A stretch of 64,000 bases of DNA from Cantharellus purpuraceus (taxonomy: Eukaryota; Basidiomycota; Agaricomycetes; Cantharellales; Hydnaceae): assembly GCA_025174535.1 (NCBI GenBank), contig JALBUN010000029.1:148187-212186 (forward strand). The letters are read 5' to 3'. The notes beneath the pieces are model-generated. The model saw only the letters and a list, made by a program, of their open reading frames with translations, had not been told where the DNA came from and did no database searches. Each line of letters starts with the position of its first letter. The stretch's first letter is position 1. Below, one piece after another: positions 11,102 through 22,422 of this stretch. The translations under genes and the position numbers were made by a program.

Positions 11102-12756
11102 ATGTCAAACCCTTTGGCAAACATGAGTGTGGCTGAGCTCGAGCAGTTGCTTCTGGCCTGACAGAAGGAAGAAGCAGAGGAGCAGAGACAGAAGGAGGAG
11201 GAGGAGGAGGCAGAACGGAGATGGAAGGAGGAGGAGGAGCAGAGATGGAAGGAGCAGCAGCAGCAGCAGAGATGGAAGGAGGAGGAGGAGGAGCAGAGAC
11301 AGAAGGAGGAGAAGGAGCAGAGATGGAAGGAGAGGTGGAATGGAGATGGAAGGAAGAAGAAGCGAAGGCTGAGTGAGCATGCAGGGTCAAGGAGCTTGCA
11401 GCTGCAATGGAGGCCACAAGGCTGAAGGAAGTGGAAGAGCAGGTGCATGAGCTAGAAGCTGCCATGGAGGTAGAGGAGGAGGTGACCGGGGCAGGGGCTA
11501 TTAGTCACCTGGGGAGTCTGAGTGTGCCAATATGGGTGGAAACCCCTGAGGTCACCATTGTCTTAATTACATGGATGGAGTCGACCTGTCCAACAACTGT
11601 CCCTCCAGTAGGCTCGCCATTGCATCTGTGGCCATGGCCATTATTTGTGGTGGGTGTGGCTGAAGAAGATGACGTGGTGGAGGTGGAGAGAGCAGAAGCG
11701 GATCCCAATGCCAACATGGAGCTTGATGCAAATGCAGAGCCTGAGGTGGGTGTGGATGTCGGGACAGATATGGAGCTGGATCTGACCTTGAATTGCTATG
11801 AGGAGATGGCTTGGGTAGCCGCAGTTGAAGCTCACAAAAGGGTGGAGCTATATGCTGCTACCACCAAGAAAAATCTCAAGGTTGTGGTCTTTTCATTGAA
11901 GGCGCACCTGAGTGCTGATACAGAGAAGCGGATGGTGGATCAGAGGGTCATATGGTGCAAGGCAGAGAATTGTGTATTGGTGACTCATAAGAAGGAGCTG
12001 CATGTTGCTAGGTCAGCAATCCGGCTTCACAAGCATGAGATGGAGAAGGCGGTGGTGGAACAGCAGGACAAGGAGGAGGAGAGGGAGCACTTGGAGGCTG
12101 TGTCAAGAAGGAGTGGACCACCCAAGGCTCTGGCTCCAATGGAGCCATTTGGTGGGCCCAGCATGATTTGTGACTTGTGTCATGATGCAGGCATGGAGTG
12201 TGTATGGCCCACTGGCCCAACTTGCCATCTTCAGTCCTGTGATCGTTGTTGGGGTCAGAAAGGAGGGTGTAGGATTGATGGCAAGTTCAATCCCCAAAGT
12301 TGAAGTGTCAAGCCCCAACTAGTGGTACAAGGAGGGGCAGAGAAAGGACCAGAAGGTCATCCCACCAAAAAGTGGCAGACGGAGATGGGTGCTGTGGCAG
12401 CTGGGGGTAGCGGTGTCAGATCAGAAGGAGCAACAACTGGCGCAGGTACAGGGCGCATTTCTGCACCCAACAGTACCGTGGCCCAGCTTATCCAGCTGGT
12501 TAACCTGCAGTCAGAGCACCTCCAGCGGACAGAGGGGTTGTTAGTGGAGTTAGTGAAGACAATGAAATGGAAGGAGGTTCTGGAGGGTCAGCAGACTGCT
12601 GAGTTGCATCAGCTGCGGAAGTTCATGGCCCTCTTGGATGAGGATTTGGACATGGGGGATGAGAAAGATTGGGTGTCGGATGTGGAGAGTGATGATGAGT
12701 CAGAGACGGAGCCTGAGGTAGACAAGGGGAAGGGAAAAAGGAAATGCAATGTATAA
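11102..12756 (+). pseudogene. Antisense Zn2Cys6/coiled-coil gene of gypsy copy 1
   Basis: Runs opposite to the pol gene of its element (12902-15595, minus) and converges with it. The ATG at 11102 begins MSNPLANMSV. TGA codons at about 11159 and 12301 stand where the better copy has CGA, and a frameshift lies between the Glu/Lys/Gln-rich N-terminus and the central region. The six cysteines of a binuclear zinc cluster (CX2CX6CX12CX2CX6C) are all kept near 12170-12275. This copy retains the acidic and then Lys-rich C-terminus lost by frameshift in the other copy, ending at a TAA at 12754. Its TATA box is degraded to ACATAAAAGG (about 11062). Confidence 0.85.
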
Positions 12757-12901
12757 CTTAAAAATGAAAATGATTTGATTGTAATATTTTGGAGCAGAGA
12801 AAAATGGGGCAGAGTGAGATTCTTTCAGAGGTTGGGTAGACTTGTAATTCCTTTGGTGACTTGTAATAAAATGATGATGCAAAGTAATAGAATTAGCATC
12901 A

Positions 12902-15595
12902 TTAATGGAACTTAAAGATCATAAGAGGGCCAGGTTTGTCTGGATAAGCAGAGTGAAAATCAGAGATGGATTTGGATGCATGATTGAGTTCAGATGTGGA
13001 GATCCATGAGGACTCTTCATCAGTGCCTTCATATCTAGTCCATTTGACTAGGTACTGGAGCTTGCACTTGTACTGACGATCAATCTTCAAGTCCAGGATC
13101 TCAGATATCTCATATTTGTTATCTCCTTCAATGATGATCGGAGGAGGCGGAGGTTGCGTGCAACTGGAGATCTCATTTGTAGTAGCAGGTTCAAGCATTG
13201 ATATATGGAAGACCAGGTGAACTGCTCGGAAGTGGTCAGGGAGGTGGAGGGTGAAGGACCTGCTGCCTGTGTGAGCAATGACCTCATAAGGACCTAAGTA
13301 TTTCTTGGAGAGTTTCTTTGATGGACGGATGGTCCAGAAGTGTTTGGCCTTGACAAATACTTTGTCTCCAAGTTGCAGGTCCAGAGCCAGAATGCAGTGT
13401 CAGTCTGCAGAGACTTGGTATTGTTTCTGGGCATTGGAGATGGTTTCTCGGAGATGTTGGTGTAGTTGGTCAAGGTCGGTTACAAATTGGCGGGCTTTGG
13501 TGGAGGCGAGTTCCTTCTCGGGGTGGATGGAGATGTTTGGATGGTAGCCTTTATTAGCAAAGAATGGAGAGATGCCAGTAGTCACGTTTGGAGCATTGTT
13601 GTAGGCAAACTCTGCGATTGGAAGTAGGTCAGCCCAGTTGTCTTGTTGATAGTTACAATAGACTCGGAGATATTGTTCCAGGGACTGATTCATTCGTTCC
13701 ATTTGTCTGTCTCCTTCAGGATGGTATCCAGAGGTGAAATGAAGCTTCACATTGAGAGCCTTTCCTAATGTGCGGAAGAAGGAGGATACGAACTCCAAGC
13801 CCCGATTGGATGTAACATGCGATGGGACTCCATCTTTAGAGAATATGTGGAGAACAAACAACTTAGCTAATGAGGTGGAGGTGATGGTGTCATGTGTCAG
13901 AATGAATAGTGACTGTTTAGTGAACCTGTATAAGTATGGTGTCATATCTGAGTGATGGGGGAAGCTTCTCTATGAAATCCATGGAGATGGAGTTCCATGG
14001 TTGCTCCAGGACCAGAGGTTGCTTGGGTGTTCTGTAGAGTTTGTGCCTTTGCGATTTTGAGTGCATACATGTGGTACAAGAGTTACAGTAGTGTTGAATG
14101 TATTCTCACATTTTTGGCCATATGTAGTCTTGTTGGATTAACCCTTGTGTGTGATTTTGCCCAAAATGGCTGGAGATTGGGTGATCATGGTAATACTGTA
14201 AAACTTGGAGTTGGAGACCATTGGTGTCGGGGACATATATCCGGTCATTGTGTCAGAGGTGTCCTTTGGGGTCAAGTGACCACTTCAGATTGGAAGGGTC
14301 ATCCAAGTGTTTAACTGCAACAGGATCGGATTGGAGGGATGAGCGGATGTCAGAGTGGAGTTGGTCAATATCCATAATGGTGACAGCTTGGAGGGTGGGA
14401 GTCATGAGGGTGGATGCTTGTAGGGACGATGCCAGCTGCTTGTTAGTGAACACAGAATGAAAGTTGTGTGGGTTTACAGTGGCATAGTCGCTACTCCCCT
14501 CTTTAGGGTAGACATCCCAGCATCTAGTTAATGCATTGGGCTTTGCTCCAAGTTGACCAGGATGGAAATGGATAATGAGGTTGAACTGAGACAGGTATTT
14601 GGACCATTGGACTTGTCTCCAGGTGAGTAGTTTCGTTGTGGAGAAGTATTCCAGTTCCTGTGGTCTGTTATGACATCCACTGGATCAGAGGGGCCTTCGA
14701 GGTAGTGTCTCCATATCTGGAAGGCTTCATATATGGCAAGGAGCTCTTTGTCATGGACGTCATAGTTCAGTTTGGGGGGCATAAATGTACATGAGTGAAA
14801 AGTGATTGGGTGGACTTGTCCATCATCCAGAGAGATGATGGACAGGATTGCAGCAAGTGCATAGTCAGAGGCATTGGTCTCTAATAGGATAGGAACGTCT
14901 GGAACCCAATGAGTCAGTATTGGAGCAGAAGTAAAGGCCTTTTTCAAGGTCTCAAAGCTCTGTCTACATTCATCAGTGAAATTCCATTGGATACCCTTCC
15001 TAGTAAGTTGGGTGAGCGGAATGGTAATATCGGAGTAGTTGTAAATGAAGCGGCAGTAGAAGTTGGCAAACCCCAGGAAGGACTGTATGTCTTTGATTTT
15101 CTGCAGTTCTGGCCATTCCTGTATGGCTTTGATTTTGTCATTGGACATTGTCAGTCCTGCCAGGGAGAGGATATAGCCTAGATATTTGATTGAGTTGGAG
15201 TGGAATTCACATTTGTTGGTGCAGGTGAAGAGGCCATGTTTTTGGAGACGTCAGAGTACTTCTCAGATGTGTGTCTGATGTTCTTCTTCATTATCCAAAT
15301 ATACCAAAATGTCATCTAAGTAAACAAGGACAGTAACATCAAGGAGGTCAGTGAAGGTATTGTTCATGAACTGCTGGAAGGTGGCCAGAGCATTGGTTAG
15401 TCCAAAAGGCATGATGCACCATTTGAAAGATCCATATTGAGTGTGGGGGGTCATTTTCCACTCATTGCCTTCTCGGATGTGGACTAGATGGTAGGCATGT
15501 CAGAGATCTATTTTGGAATAGATCTTAGCCTTTTGAGGACTCTCAAGTAGGTCCACAGTGCGGGGTATTGGGTATTGGTCTTTCTTGGTGATCTT
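12902..15595 (-). pseudogene. Gypsy copy 1 pol: RT C-part, RNase H, integrase, chromodomain
   Basis: Read on the minus strand: RT with an intact YLDDILVY box near 15310, RNase H with [14 protein letters not shown] near 14860, the integrase core, and a terminal chromodomain (YEISEILDLKI ... WISTSELN) near 12960-13120. The integrase core has GYHPEGDRQ with a downstream Glu, and VTSNRG where VTSDRG is expected. Several TGA codons and frameshifts interrupt it, so it is not functional. Further RT segments lie at 16315-16377, beyond a solo LTR, and at 31196 onward, beyond gypsy copy 2. The chromodomain identifies the element as a chromovirus, a group whose chromodomain steers insertion to heterochromatin. 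Confidence 0.88.
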
Positions 15596-15600
15596 GTTAA

Positions 15601-16309
15601 TGTTGAAAATTTCGCCTTGCTGGGGAGGTGTAGAGAGTAGATTTCGAATAATGACAGAGGGAGTGATGGGAACTGGGTGTATGCGTAGTCGAATCGAAGA
15701 TATATCTTGGGAGTATCCTCGTACGAAATTTGATGAGATTTGGTGTAGTCCCCATCTAGATATTGACAATTTGAGCAGGGATCAGGAGCAGATGACTCGA
15801 ACGAGAGTAAATGCTTAATAGAAAATCAACCAGTGGAGCTTAGGCTTCGCAAACTGGGATTCGAATAGATGTTGCAATACTTTAGAAGAGTATGCAAAGG
15901 CTTGAAGAAATTCGAGTTTGTTCTTGAGTTATTCCAGAAACGATTAGTTCAGACACAGTCAACAAAAACAAGTGAGAGTAAATTCTCTTGTCTGTTTCAT
16001 ATCTAGCTAAGCGTGTTTTATACAGGATATGTGTCTTTAGAACATGTGATAAAAGTCCTGAATCATTTAAAACATGGGAAAGAAACTTGTGATAAAAACG
16101 AAATGGGGGTGGAGCCAATAGGGGAAACATGACGAAATAAAATATAAAAGCAATATAGGAGAATGATCTGATGGGTGTGGAGCTTACAGGGGCTTCTCCT
16201 CTTCCCTCCTAACCATTTCCCTTCGCTTTCCTACCTCCCCCTCAACCTCCTGAGCCTCCTATGTGCTCCTGTCCCCCTCTCTCCTAACCTCTTTCTCCCA
16301 TAATCAACA
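15601..16309. repeat. Solo LTR-B
   Basis: A 709-bp TGTTGA...TCAACA unit with a perfect 5-bp target duplication GTTAA (15596-15600 and 16310-16314), inserted in the RT of gypsy copy 1 between the GLN and KITKKD segments. A diverged second copy is at 37565-38308. No internal gag/pol of this family occurs in the window. The pyrimidine-rich block near its right end (about 16190-16300) is conserved between the copies. Confidence 0.9.
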
Positions 16310-16377
16310 GTTAAGTCCACAGAAGTCGATGGATAGACGGGGTGATCCATCCTTTTTGTGGACAAATAGGACCAGAG

Positions 16378-16904
16378 TGTTATGACTATATTCATTAACG
16401 CCCAGATCCCCATCTGATCCCCTCAGATCCCCGTGCATATGAAATCTATACTCCATTTGGAAACCGCTACGTCTCCATTTTCCTGTCTGATTGTCACCGC
16501 CGATTCCGCCCATCCGTCTCCAGTTCCGATTGATGCATCAGCATCACCATGGGAACCTGGACATCCATCCCCATCAGACTCGGACATACTCATGTAAGGC
16601 CATCGGCCTCGGAGACCCATCACCAGAGTAATTATTATTAGATTTCGAATATGTATTTAAGTTGCCTGACTGGGGACTTCATTCCCAGTTTGATTATCGA
16701 ATCACACCTAGCTCCTAAGTCCGGTCCTAACTCTCTAAGTCATACTCCGCCTCCAAAATCTTGGACACCGGTATTAGTGAGGGCACAGCACATAAGCTGA
16801 AGCCAAGTCTGTTCTGACCCCCACAATGTACTCCGACTCCGACCCAATCTCTGACCCAATCTCTGACCCAACCTCCGACCCCCAATCGGACCCAGTGTGT
16901 AACA
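16378..16904 (+). repeat. LTR-A, 5' LTR of gypsy copy 2
   Basis: 527 bp from TGTTATGAC to GTGTGTAACA. It contains a short 12-bp minisatellite near its end (GACCCAATCTCT and variants, three to four units) that is expanded in another copy at 42608-42757. No canonical tRNA 3'-end primer site is obvious downstream (GTATATTCGAACTGCC). Confidence 0.93.
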
Positions 16905-16936
16905 GTATATTCGAACTGCCATACTCACTCCTACCA

Positions 16937-17997
16937 ATGCCACGATCCACCGCCAATTCCGAACACGCACGAATCGTCAAGGGACCCGCCCCCAGCATCG
17001 ACACCATCCCCAAGGTCGTTGAAGAACCGACGGACCACATAGAGGCCGTCAATGAAGAAGACGACACCCCGCCCTCTCCAAATCTGGCGCAAGCCATCTC
17101 TCTGCTCGCTAGCAGCATCCGTAACCCACAAGCCCCTAAGTCCCGGACCAAGGTCCGAGAACCCAACCCATTCAATGGCTCCGATCTGCGCAAACTCCAG
17201 CCGCTCTTGGTGCAATGCCGTTGAATTTCCGCGCAACTGCCCCGATGCATTCACATCCGATCGGGTGAAGGTTACCTTTGCCATGTCCTATCTCAAGGGC
17301 ACCGCACTGGACTACTTCGAGCCAGCACTCATGGATGACTCCAATGACCCGATATGGTCAGAGGACTACTCCTACTTCATCTCCGAACTTCGGACCAATT
17401 TTGGTCCGTACAACCCCAAGGCCGATGCTGAGAATGAACTCGATCGACTTCGGATGAAGGAAAATCACAAAATCGCAAAATACATTGTGAGTTTCCAGCA
17501 GCTAGCTCCAAAAGTCCAATGGGGCAATGCCGCACTCTGATGCCAATACCCAATCCATCGACGCCCATTATTGGGAACGTCAATCCGAGGTCTCCCATGA
17601 AAATTCGGCCAACAACAAATCAGACAAATCATCGGACAAGACCCCAAAGTCCAACAAGGGGTCCAATAAGCGGGCCACCACCAATTCAGGCCAGAAATCA
17701 AACACTGGTAATGCTGCCGCTTCCAGTTCCGGTCAGAACAACTCCGGCACCAGCAATAACTCTGGAGCTTGCAAGAGTACTCCGGACCTCTCCACCAAGC
17801 TGGGAAAGGACGGAAAACTTACCCAGCAGGAACGCCAGCACTGCATGGACAACAACCTCTGTCTGTTCTGCGGAAAGCCTGATCACCAAGCCAAGGATTG
17901 CAACAAGGCAACCTCGTCTGCAGCAAAGGCAAAGGGCCGCGCCACCAACACCATGACAGACAAGTCCAACGCTAAAGCGATGGACCAAAAAAAATAG
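16937..17997 (+). pseudogene. Gypsy copy 2 gag
   Basis: The likely start is the ATG at 16937, just past the LTR (MPRSTANSEH). The capsid region includes a YLKGTALDYFEPAL segment (about 17290-17330) typical of fungal gypsy Gag. Frameshifts occur near 17200 and 17520, and a segment present in copy 1 between the WGNAA-like and SIDAHYWE positions is missing here. The C-terminus is Ser/Asn/Lys-rich and ends in a zinc knuckle, CLFCGKPDHQAKDC (about 17860-17901). The frame stops at TAG 17995-17997 directly after an A8 run. Confidence 0.85.
17988..17994 (+). promoter_or_regulatory. Candidate -1 frameshift heptamer at gag/pol junction
   Basis: The last gag codons read CAA AAA AAA TAG, giving the ideal slippery heptamer A AAA AAA one codon before the stop. 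A -1 slip enters a frame that stays open across the site of the nested insertion and joins the protease frame at 25010 onward. No downstream pseudoknot was modelled. Length change of the A8 run by ordinary mutation is an alternative. Confidence 0.45.
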
Positions 17998-18013
17998 TAA
18001 GCAGTCCTATAGC

Positions 18014-18375
18014 TGTCAGGGTTCAAATAAGTCATATTCTATTTTTAGTATTTTCTCTTGACACCCCTATCAGCACAGCCTGTCAGGGTGCATCTCCCCT
18101 ATTTCATTGCCCCTATCACTTCCCCTATCTTTCCTCCCCTATCTTGGTTCTCCTATCCGTCTCCATCATTTAGTATAAAGACTCACCTTGGTGCAGTGTG
18201 ATCCCCTCAGCTTGATCTCTGAGGATATCCACTGTACCAGGTAAGTCCCATGTATTTATCAGAAACAGCTGTATAGACTGAGGATATCCGCTGTACCAGC
18301 TGGCATTATTTCTTATTGGCTCTCACTTATTGAGTATCTTGTTGTTGTGGCCTCGTCATCAGCGTCGCCCTCACA
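18014..18375 (+). repeat. Inner chromovirus 5' LTR
   Basis: TGTCAGGGTTC...GCCCTCACA, 362 bp. It contains a promoter-like TATAAAG (about 18173-18179) and a duplicated CTGAGGATATCC.CTGTACCAG block. The sequence after it (GAAGATCAAGCTC) is not an obvious tRNA 3'-end primer site. Confidence 0.95.
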
Positions 18376-18443
18376 GAAGATCAAGCTCATAAGACGACCC
18401 CACACCTCATAACACTTTCCCTATTAACTACTTCACCGATACC

Positions 18444-19586
18444 ATGACCGATCAGCTCCCTGAAGCCTATTGGGACACTCTAGGTGAAAGTGGTGGCTTT
18501 CTGCGAGTGTTGTTCAACACCCAGGCGCAGCAGCTCCAGCAGCTGCAACTCCAGAACCAGCACCTCCAAAGCCAGTTCGCCAATGTCCAGAACAACCTAG
18601 CAGATGCTGCCACTGCTGCCGCCATCGCTGCAGCACAGACCATCTCTCAGACCACCTCATTTCCCACACCTTCTCCTACATCGTCATCCGTTCGCCCAAT
18701 AAGGGCAGCTGAACCAGCCAAATTCAATGGAGATCGTGCAGAGACGGAAGGTTTCATTTGCTCTATCAGGCTTGCCATTGCAGTCCAGCCTACATCTTTC
18801 CCAGATGAGCGGACCAAGATCCTCTATGCCCTCTCTTTTATGACAGGAGGTTCTGCTGAAATATGGGCGCACAATGAGACACAGGCAGTCATTGACAGGA
18901 CCTCACTGCTCTCCACCTTGGAGGAATTCATTAAGCAGGTGGAGAACACTTTTGGGGACCCTGACCGCTCTCGAACAGCACGAACAAAGTTACACGATCT
19001 TAGGATGACACCTGGCATGTCAGCGGATGAATACACAGCACAGTTTGAGATACTAGCAGGAAGGACTGGGTTTAATGATGCAGCACTGGAAGATGCCTAT
19101 GCCCGAGGGCTCCCTGCAATGATTCTTGACAAGATCCATGCACAGCCATCCCTCCCGTCCGATCTCAAGGCATGGAAGGAAGCAGCCTGTCAAATTGACC
19201 GCAACCACCGTCATCTTCTAGAAGTGAGACGTGCTCAGACTTCCCTCACTCCTGCCCACTCTACCCCATCCTGCCCTCACAGCACTCCGGTCATCTCTGT
19301 ACCAACTACCTTGGCAACCTCTAATGGTGCTGCACCTATGGATATTGACTCCAACCGCCATCGCATTGAGACTCGGACGTGCTATAACTGTGGAAAGCAT
19401 GGCCATATATCCCCAGCATGCCCTGAACCATGCAAGGAACGTATCTGAGCTGATCTCACACAAACAGCAATTGCAGGCATGATATCAGAGTCAGTAGCAG
19501 CTGCACTGAAGGCCAAGGAAGAAGCGCAGAAGGCAGTAATTCCAAAGCAAGAGGAGAAGCAGGATTTTCAGGCCAGTCAGCAGTGA
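18444..19586 (+). pseudogene. Inner chromovirus gag
   Basis: The ATG at 18444 lies 68 bp past the LTR. It has a Gln-rich coiled-coil N-terminus (about residues 20-60), then a retrotransposon-gag (PF03732-like) capsid core, and a zinc knuckle CYNCGKHGHISPAC near 19380-19421. A TGA at 19446-19448, where CGA would fit, truncates it. The same frame then continues open for 45 codons to a TGA at 19584-19586. That position is a better natural end because it overlaps pol, so the gene is one nonsense substitution away from intact. Confidence 0.88.
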
Positions 19587-19591
19587 AGAGC

Positions 19592-22330
19592 ATGCCCTGC
19601 CTGACAAACCGGTTTTCAGTTCTTGAATCATGTACTGTAGGGCTCACAAGCGATATGTTACACGCACACTCCCTTGTCCATCAGACTGAAACCAAAACAG
19701 CCATGCCTGAAAACCCTTCTCAACTTCCAGCTAAACATGATGACCCTCCTCATCTCTACCTTCGATCTGCAGACATCCGTCGATGTACAAGAATTCCCAT
19801 GAAAATCCACTCGGTAGACACTGGATACCCTCTAGCCGTGGATGCACTCCTCGATAGTGGTGCTACAGGAATGTTCATTGATGCAGAATATGTCAAAGCA
19901 GAGAAACTTCGAACATGCCCTCTACCACGTGCCATACCTGTTTATAACATTGATGGGACCCCAAATGAAGCAGGTTCAATCAAGGAAGAAGTTGATCTCA
20001 TCTGCACATATGGGACCCATACCGAACATGCCACATTTTCAGTCACAAGCCTGGGAACCTTTGGCATAATTGTTGGGCACACCTGGCTCGTGAAGCACAA
20101 CCCAGAGGTAGACTGGCGTACAGGAAAGGTACAGATGACTCGCTGCCCTGATTCATGTGGAGAAGTACCAGAACACAAAGAGCATTCGCTTGGTACAACT
20201 CCTTCAAATGGCAAGAACTCACACAGGCAACCCCAATACGAGGGAGACCGAACATTTGTTATCTTTGTAGAAGAAGACTTGGAGAATATCTATGCTGGTT
20301 CAACAGTTTCTCAACAGCTTGCACAGAAGGCTGCAGAATCTACTCCAGTCAAAACCTTTGAGGAGATTGTCCCAAAGGCATACTGGGGATTTAAGGATGT
20401 TTTTGCAAAGGAGTCCTTTGACCAACTTCCACCTCGAAAACTGTGGGACCATGCTATTGAACTCACTCCAGGAGCGCAACCCTTCAGCACAAAGGTCTAT
20501 CCAATGTCCCCAAATGAGCAGAAGGAGTTGGACACATTCCTTGAGGAGAACCTACGGAATCATCGTATACGTCCTTCCAAGTCACCCATGGCATCCCCTG
20601 TCTTTTTTGTGAAGAAGAAGGACGGTAATCTTCGTTTTGTGCAAGACTACTGCAAGCTGAATGATATCACAATCAAGAATGCCTACCCACTACCCCTGGT
20701 ACCAGACATCGTGAATAAAATTGCCGCAGCCAATGCCAAGTACTTTACCAAGCTTGACATCCGATGGGGATATAACAATGTGCGTATTAAAGAGGGCGAT
20801 GAGTGGAAGGCAGCCTTTCGAACCAATTGTGGTCTATTTGAACCCCTGGTCATGTTCTTTGGTCTCACAAACAGCCCAGCAACCTTTCAGACGATGATGA
20901 ATGGCATTTTCAAGGAGCTCATTGATGATGGCACTATGGTAGTGTTCATGGACAACATCCTCATTTTCACTGAATCCCTAGACGCTTGTTCGGAATCATG
21001 TCAGTATACAATATTCTGATGTATAGGAGATATACATCAGGATTTCAATGATACATAAAGCCAGGGAGTTACAATTTGGATATCTTAAAAGATTTTTGAT
21101 GTGTGAAATTTTCATAAATATAAACATATATTCTATATTTTAATAAACTTTAAAAGATGAGATATTTGGTTGAGATGAACATAATTATTTACATGGATAT
21201 AATAGGAATGTATATATGAATATAATTGGTATTATATAGGGTATTTAGATATACAAATACCAGGTGGGGATTAAAGATAGTTCAAATTATGTTACAAGTA
21301 TTGTATAAGAAAGAATCAATGATATTTGGATGTTCCCTCAAGGGAGTTGCCACCACTAAATGGGGAAAAAACAATTATTTTTGAGAATTATGCCAAAATA
21401 TCAAAATATGTTTTAATCTAGTATATTGTGTAAAATTTGAGAATCATGTTGAAATATGAAAATAAGTTTGAATTGAAGTGTATTGTATAAAATTTGAGGA
21501 AAATAGGTTGTACATACGTATTTGTTGTATTTCTGAACAAGTGTCCTAGAACAACACTACATGATCGTGCAATCTGTCCTTGAAATTCTTCGGGCCAACC
21601 ACCTGTACCTCAAACCAGAGAAATGCCTTTTCTCGCAACAGAAGGTAGATTATCTTGGATTGATTCTCTCACAGGGACAGGTAGCTATGGACCCAGTTAA
21701 GGTGGCCGGAGTCAGAGACTGGCCCACACCGCGCAATGTGACAGAAGTCAAATCCTTCTTGGGTTTCATCAATTTCTATTGTCGTTTCATTGAGGACTTC
21801 TCACATATCGCAAGGCCTCTGAATCGGTTAACAAAGGCAGATACACAGTGGTCCTGGATACCTGATGGCCCAGAACAAGAAGCCTTTGATAAACTCAAGC
21901 AGCTTGTCACGTCAACTCCAATCCTTGTCCTCCCAGATCAAACCAAGCATTTTCGACTAGAGACAGATGCTTCAGCATATGCAACAGGTGCTGTTCTATC
22001 TCAACTCTGTGACGATGAGAAATGGAGGCCGGTAGGTTTTGTATCCAAGAGCCTTTCAGATGCAGAGTGCAACTATGCCATCCATGATAAGGAATTGCTC
22101 TCAGTCATCTGTGGACTAGAAGAATGGCACCACATCTTGGAAGGGACCAAATACAAGATTGAAATCCTTAATGACCATCAAAACCTCACATATTTCCGTA
22201 CAGCTCAGAATCTCAATCGTCGACAAGCTCGCTGGTCACTATACCTTTCTCGTTTTGACTTTGAACTGATCCACCGTCCTGGATGACATTCAGCCAAACC
22301 TGATGCCCTCTCACGACATGTAGATCATAA
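19592..22330 (+). pseudogene. Inner chromovirus pol: protease, RT, RNase H
   Basis: The pol frame is -1 relative to gag and open from about 19454, overlapping the gag end by about 130 nt, as expected for frameshift expression. The first ATG is 19592. The protease has DALLDSGATGMFID (about 19840-19880). RT motifs are VKKKDG, KLDIRWGY and FGLTNSPATFQ. The catalytic box reads VFMDNILIF: the second Asp is Asn (codon 20954-20956). A TIR element (20983-21544) interrupts RT. RNase H (LETDASAYATGAVLSQL, about 21955) follows up to TGA 22284-22286, where CGA is expected. A +1 frameshift lies near 22334. Confidence 0.9.
20983..21544. mobile_element. Small AT-rich TIR element inside RT
   Basis: A 562-bp insertion flanked by CCTAGA (20977-20982 and 21545-21550). 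The ends are imperfect inverted repeats: CGCTTGTTCGGAA on the left, and the complement of the right end ACACTTGTTCAGAA. It has no coding capacity. Removing it with one CCTAGA (568 bp) puts the two RT segments back in one frame, which supports a simple insertion. Superfamily uncertain; a 6-8 bp duplication could fit a hAT-derived MITE. Confidence 0.8.
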
Positions 22331-22422
22331 GTGGGGAGGAAGATAACCAGAACCAGGTTCTTCTTGGCCCTGAGCTGTTCCACATCGATGCAACATCCAC
22401 CTATCCAGGGCCAGAAGCTCAA

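Noticed and set aside
10975..11465. Minus-strand Ser/Pro/Leu-rich frames up to 157 codons
   Set aside because: Mirror image of the antisense gene's coiled-coil region in copy 1; no start context or conservation of its own.
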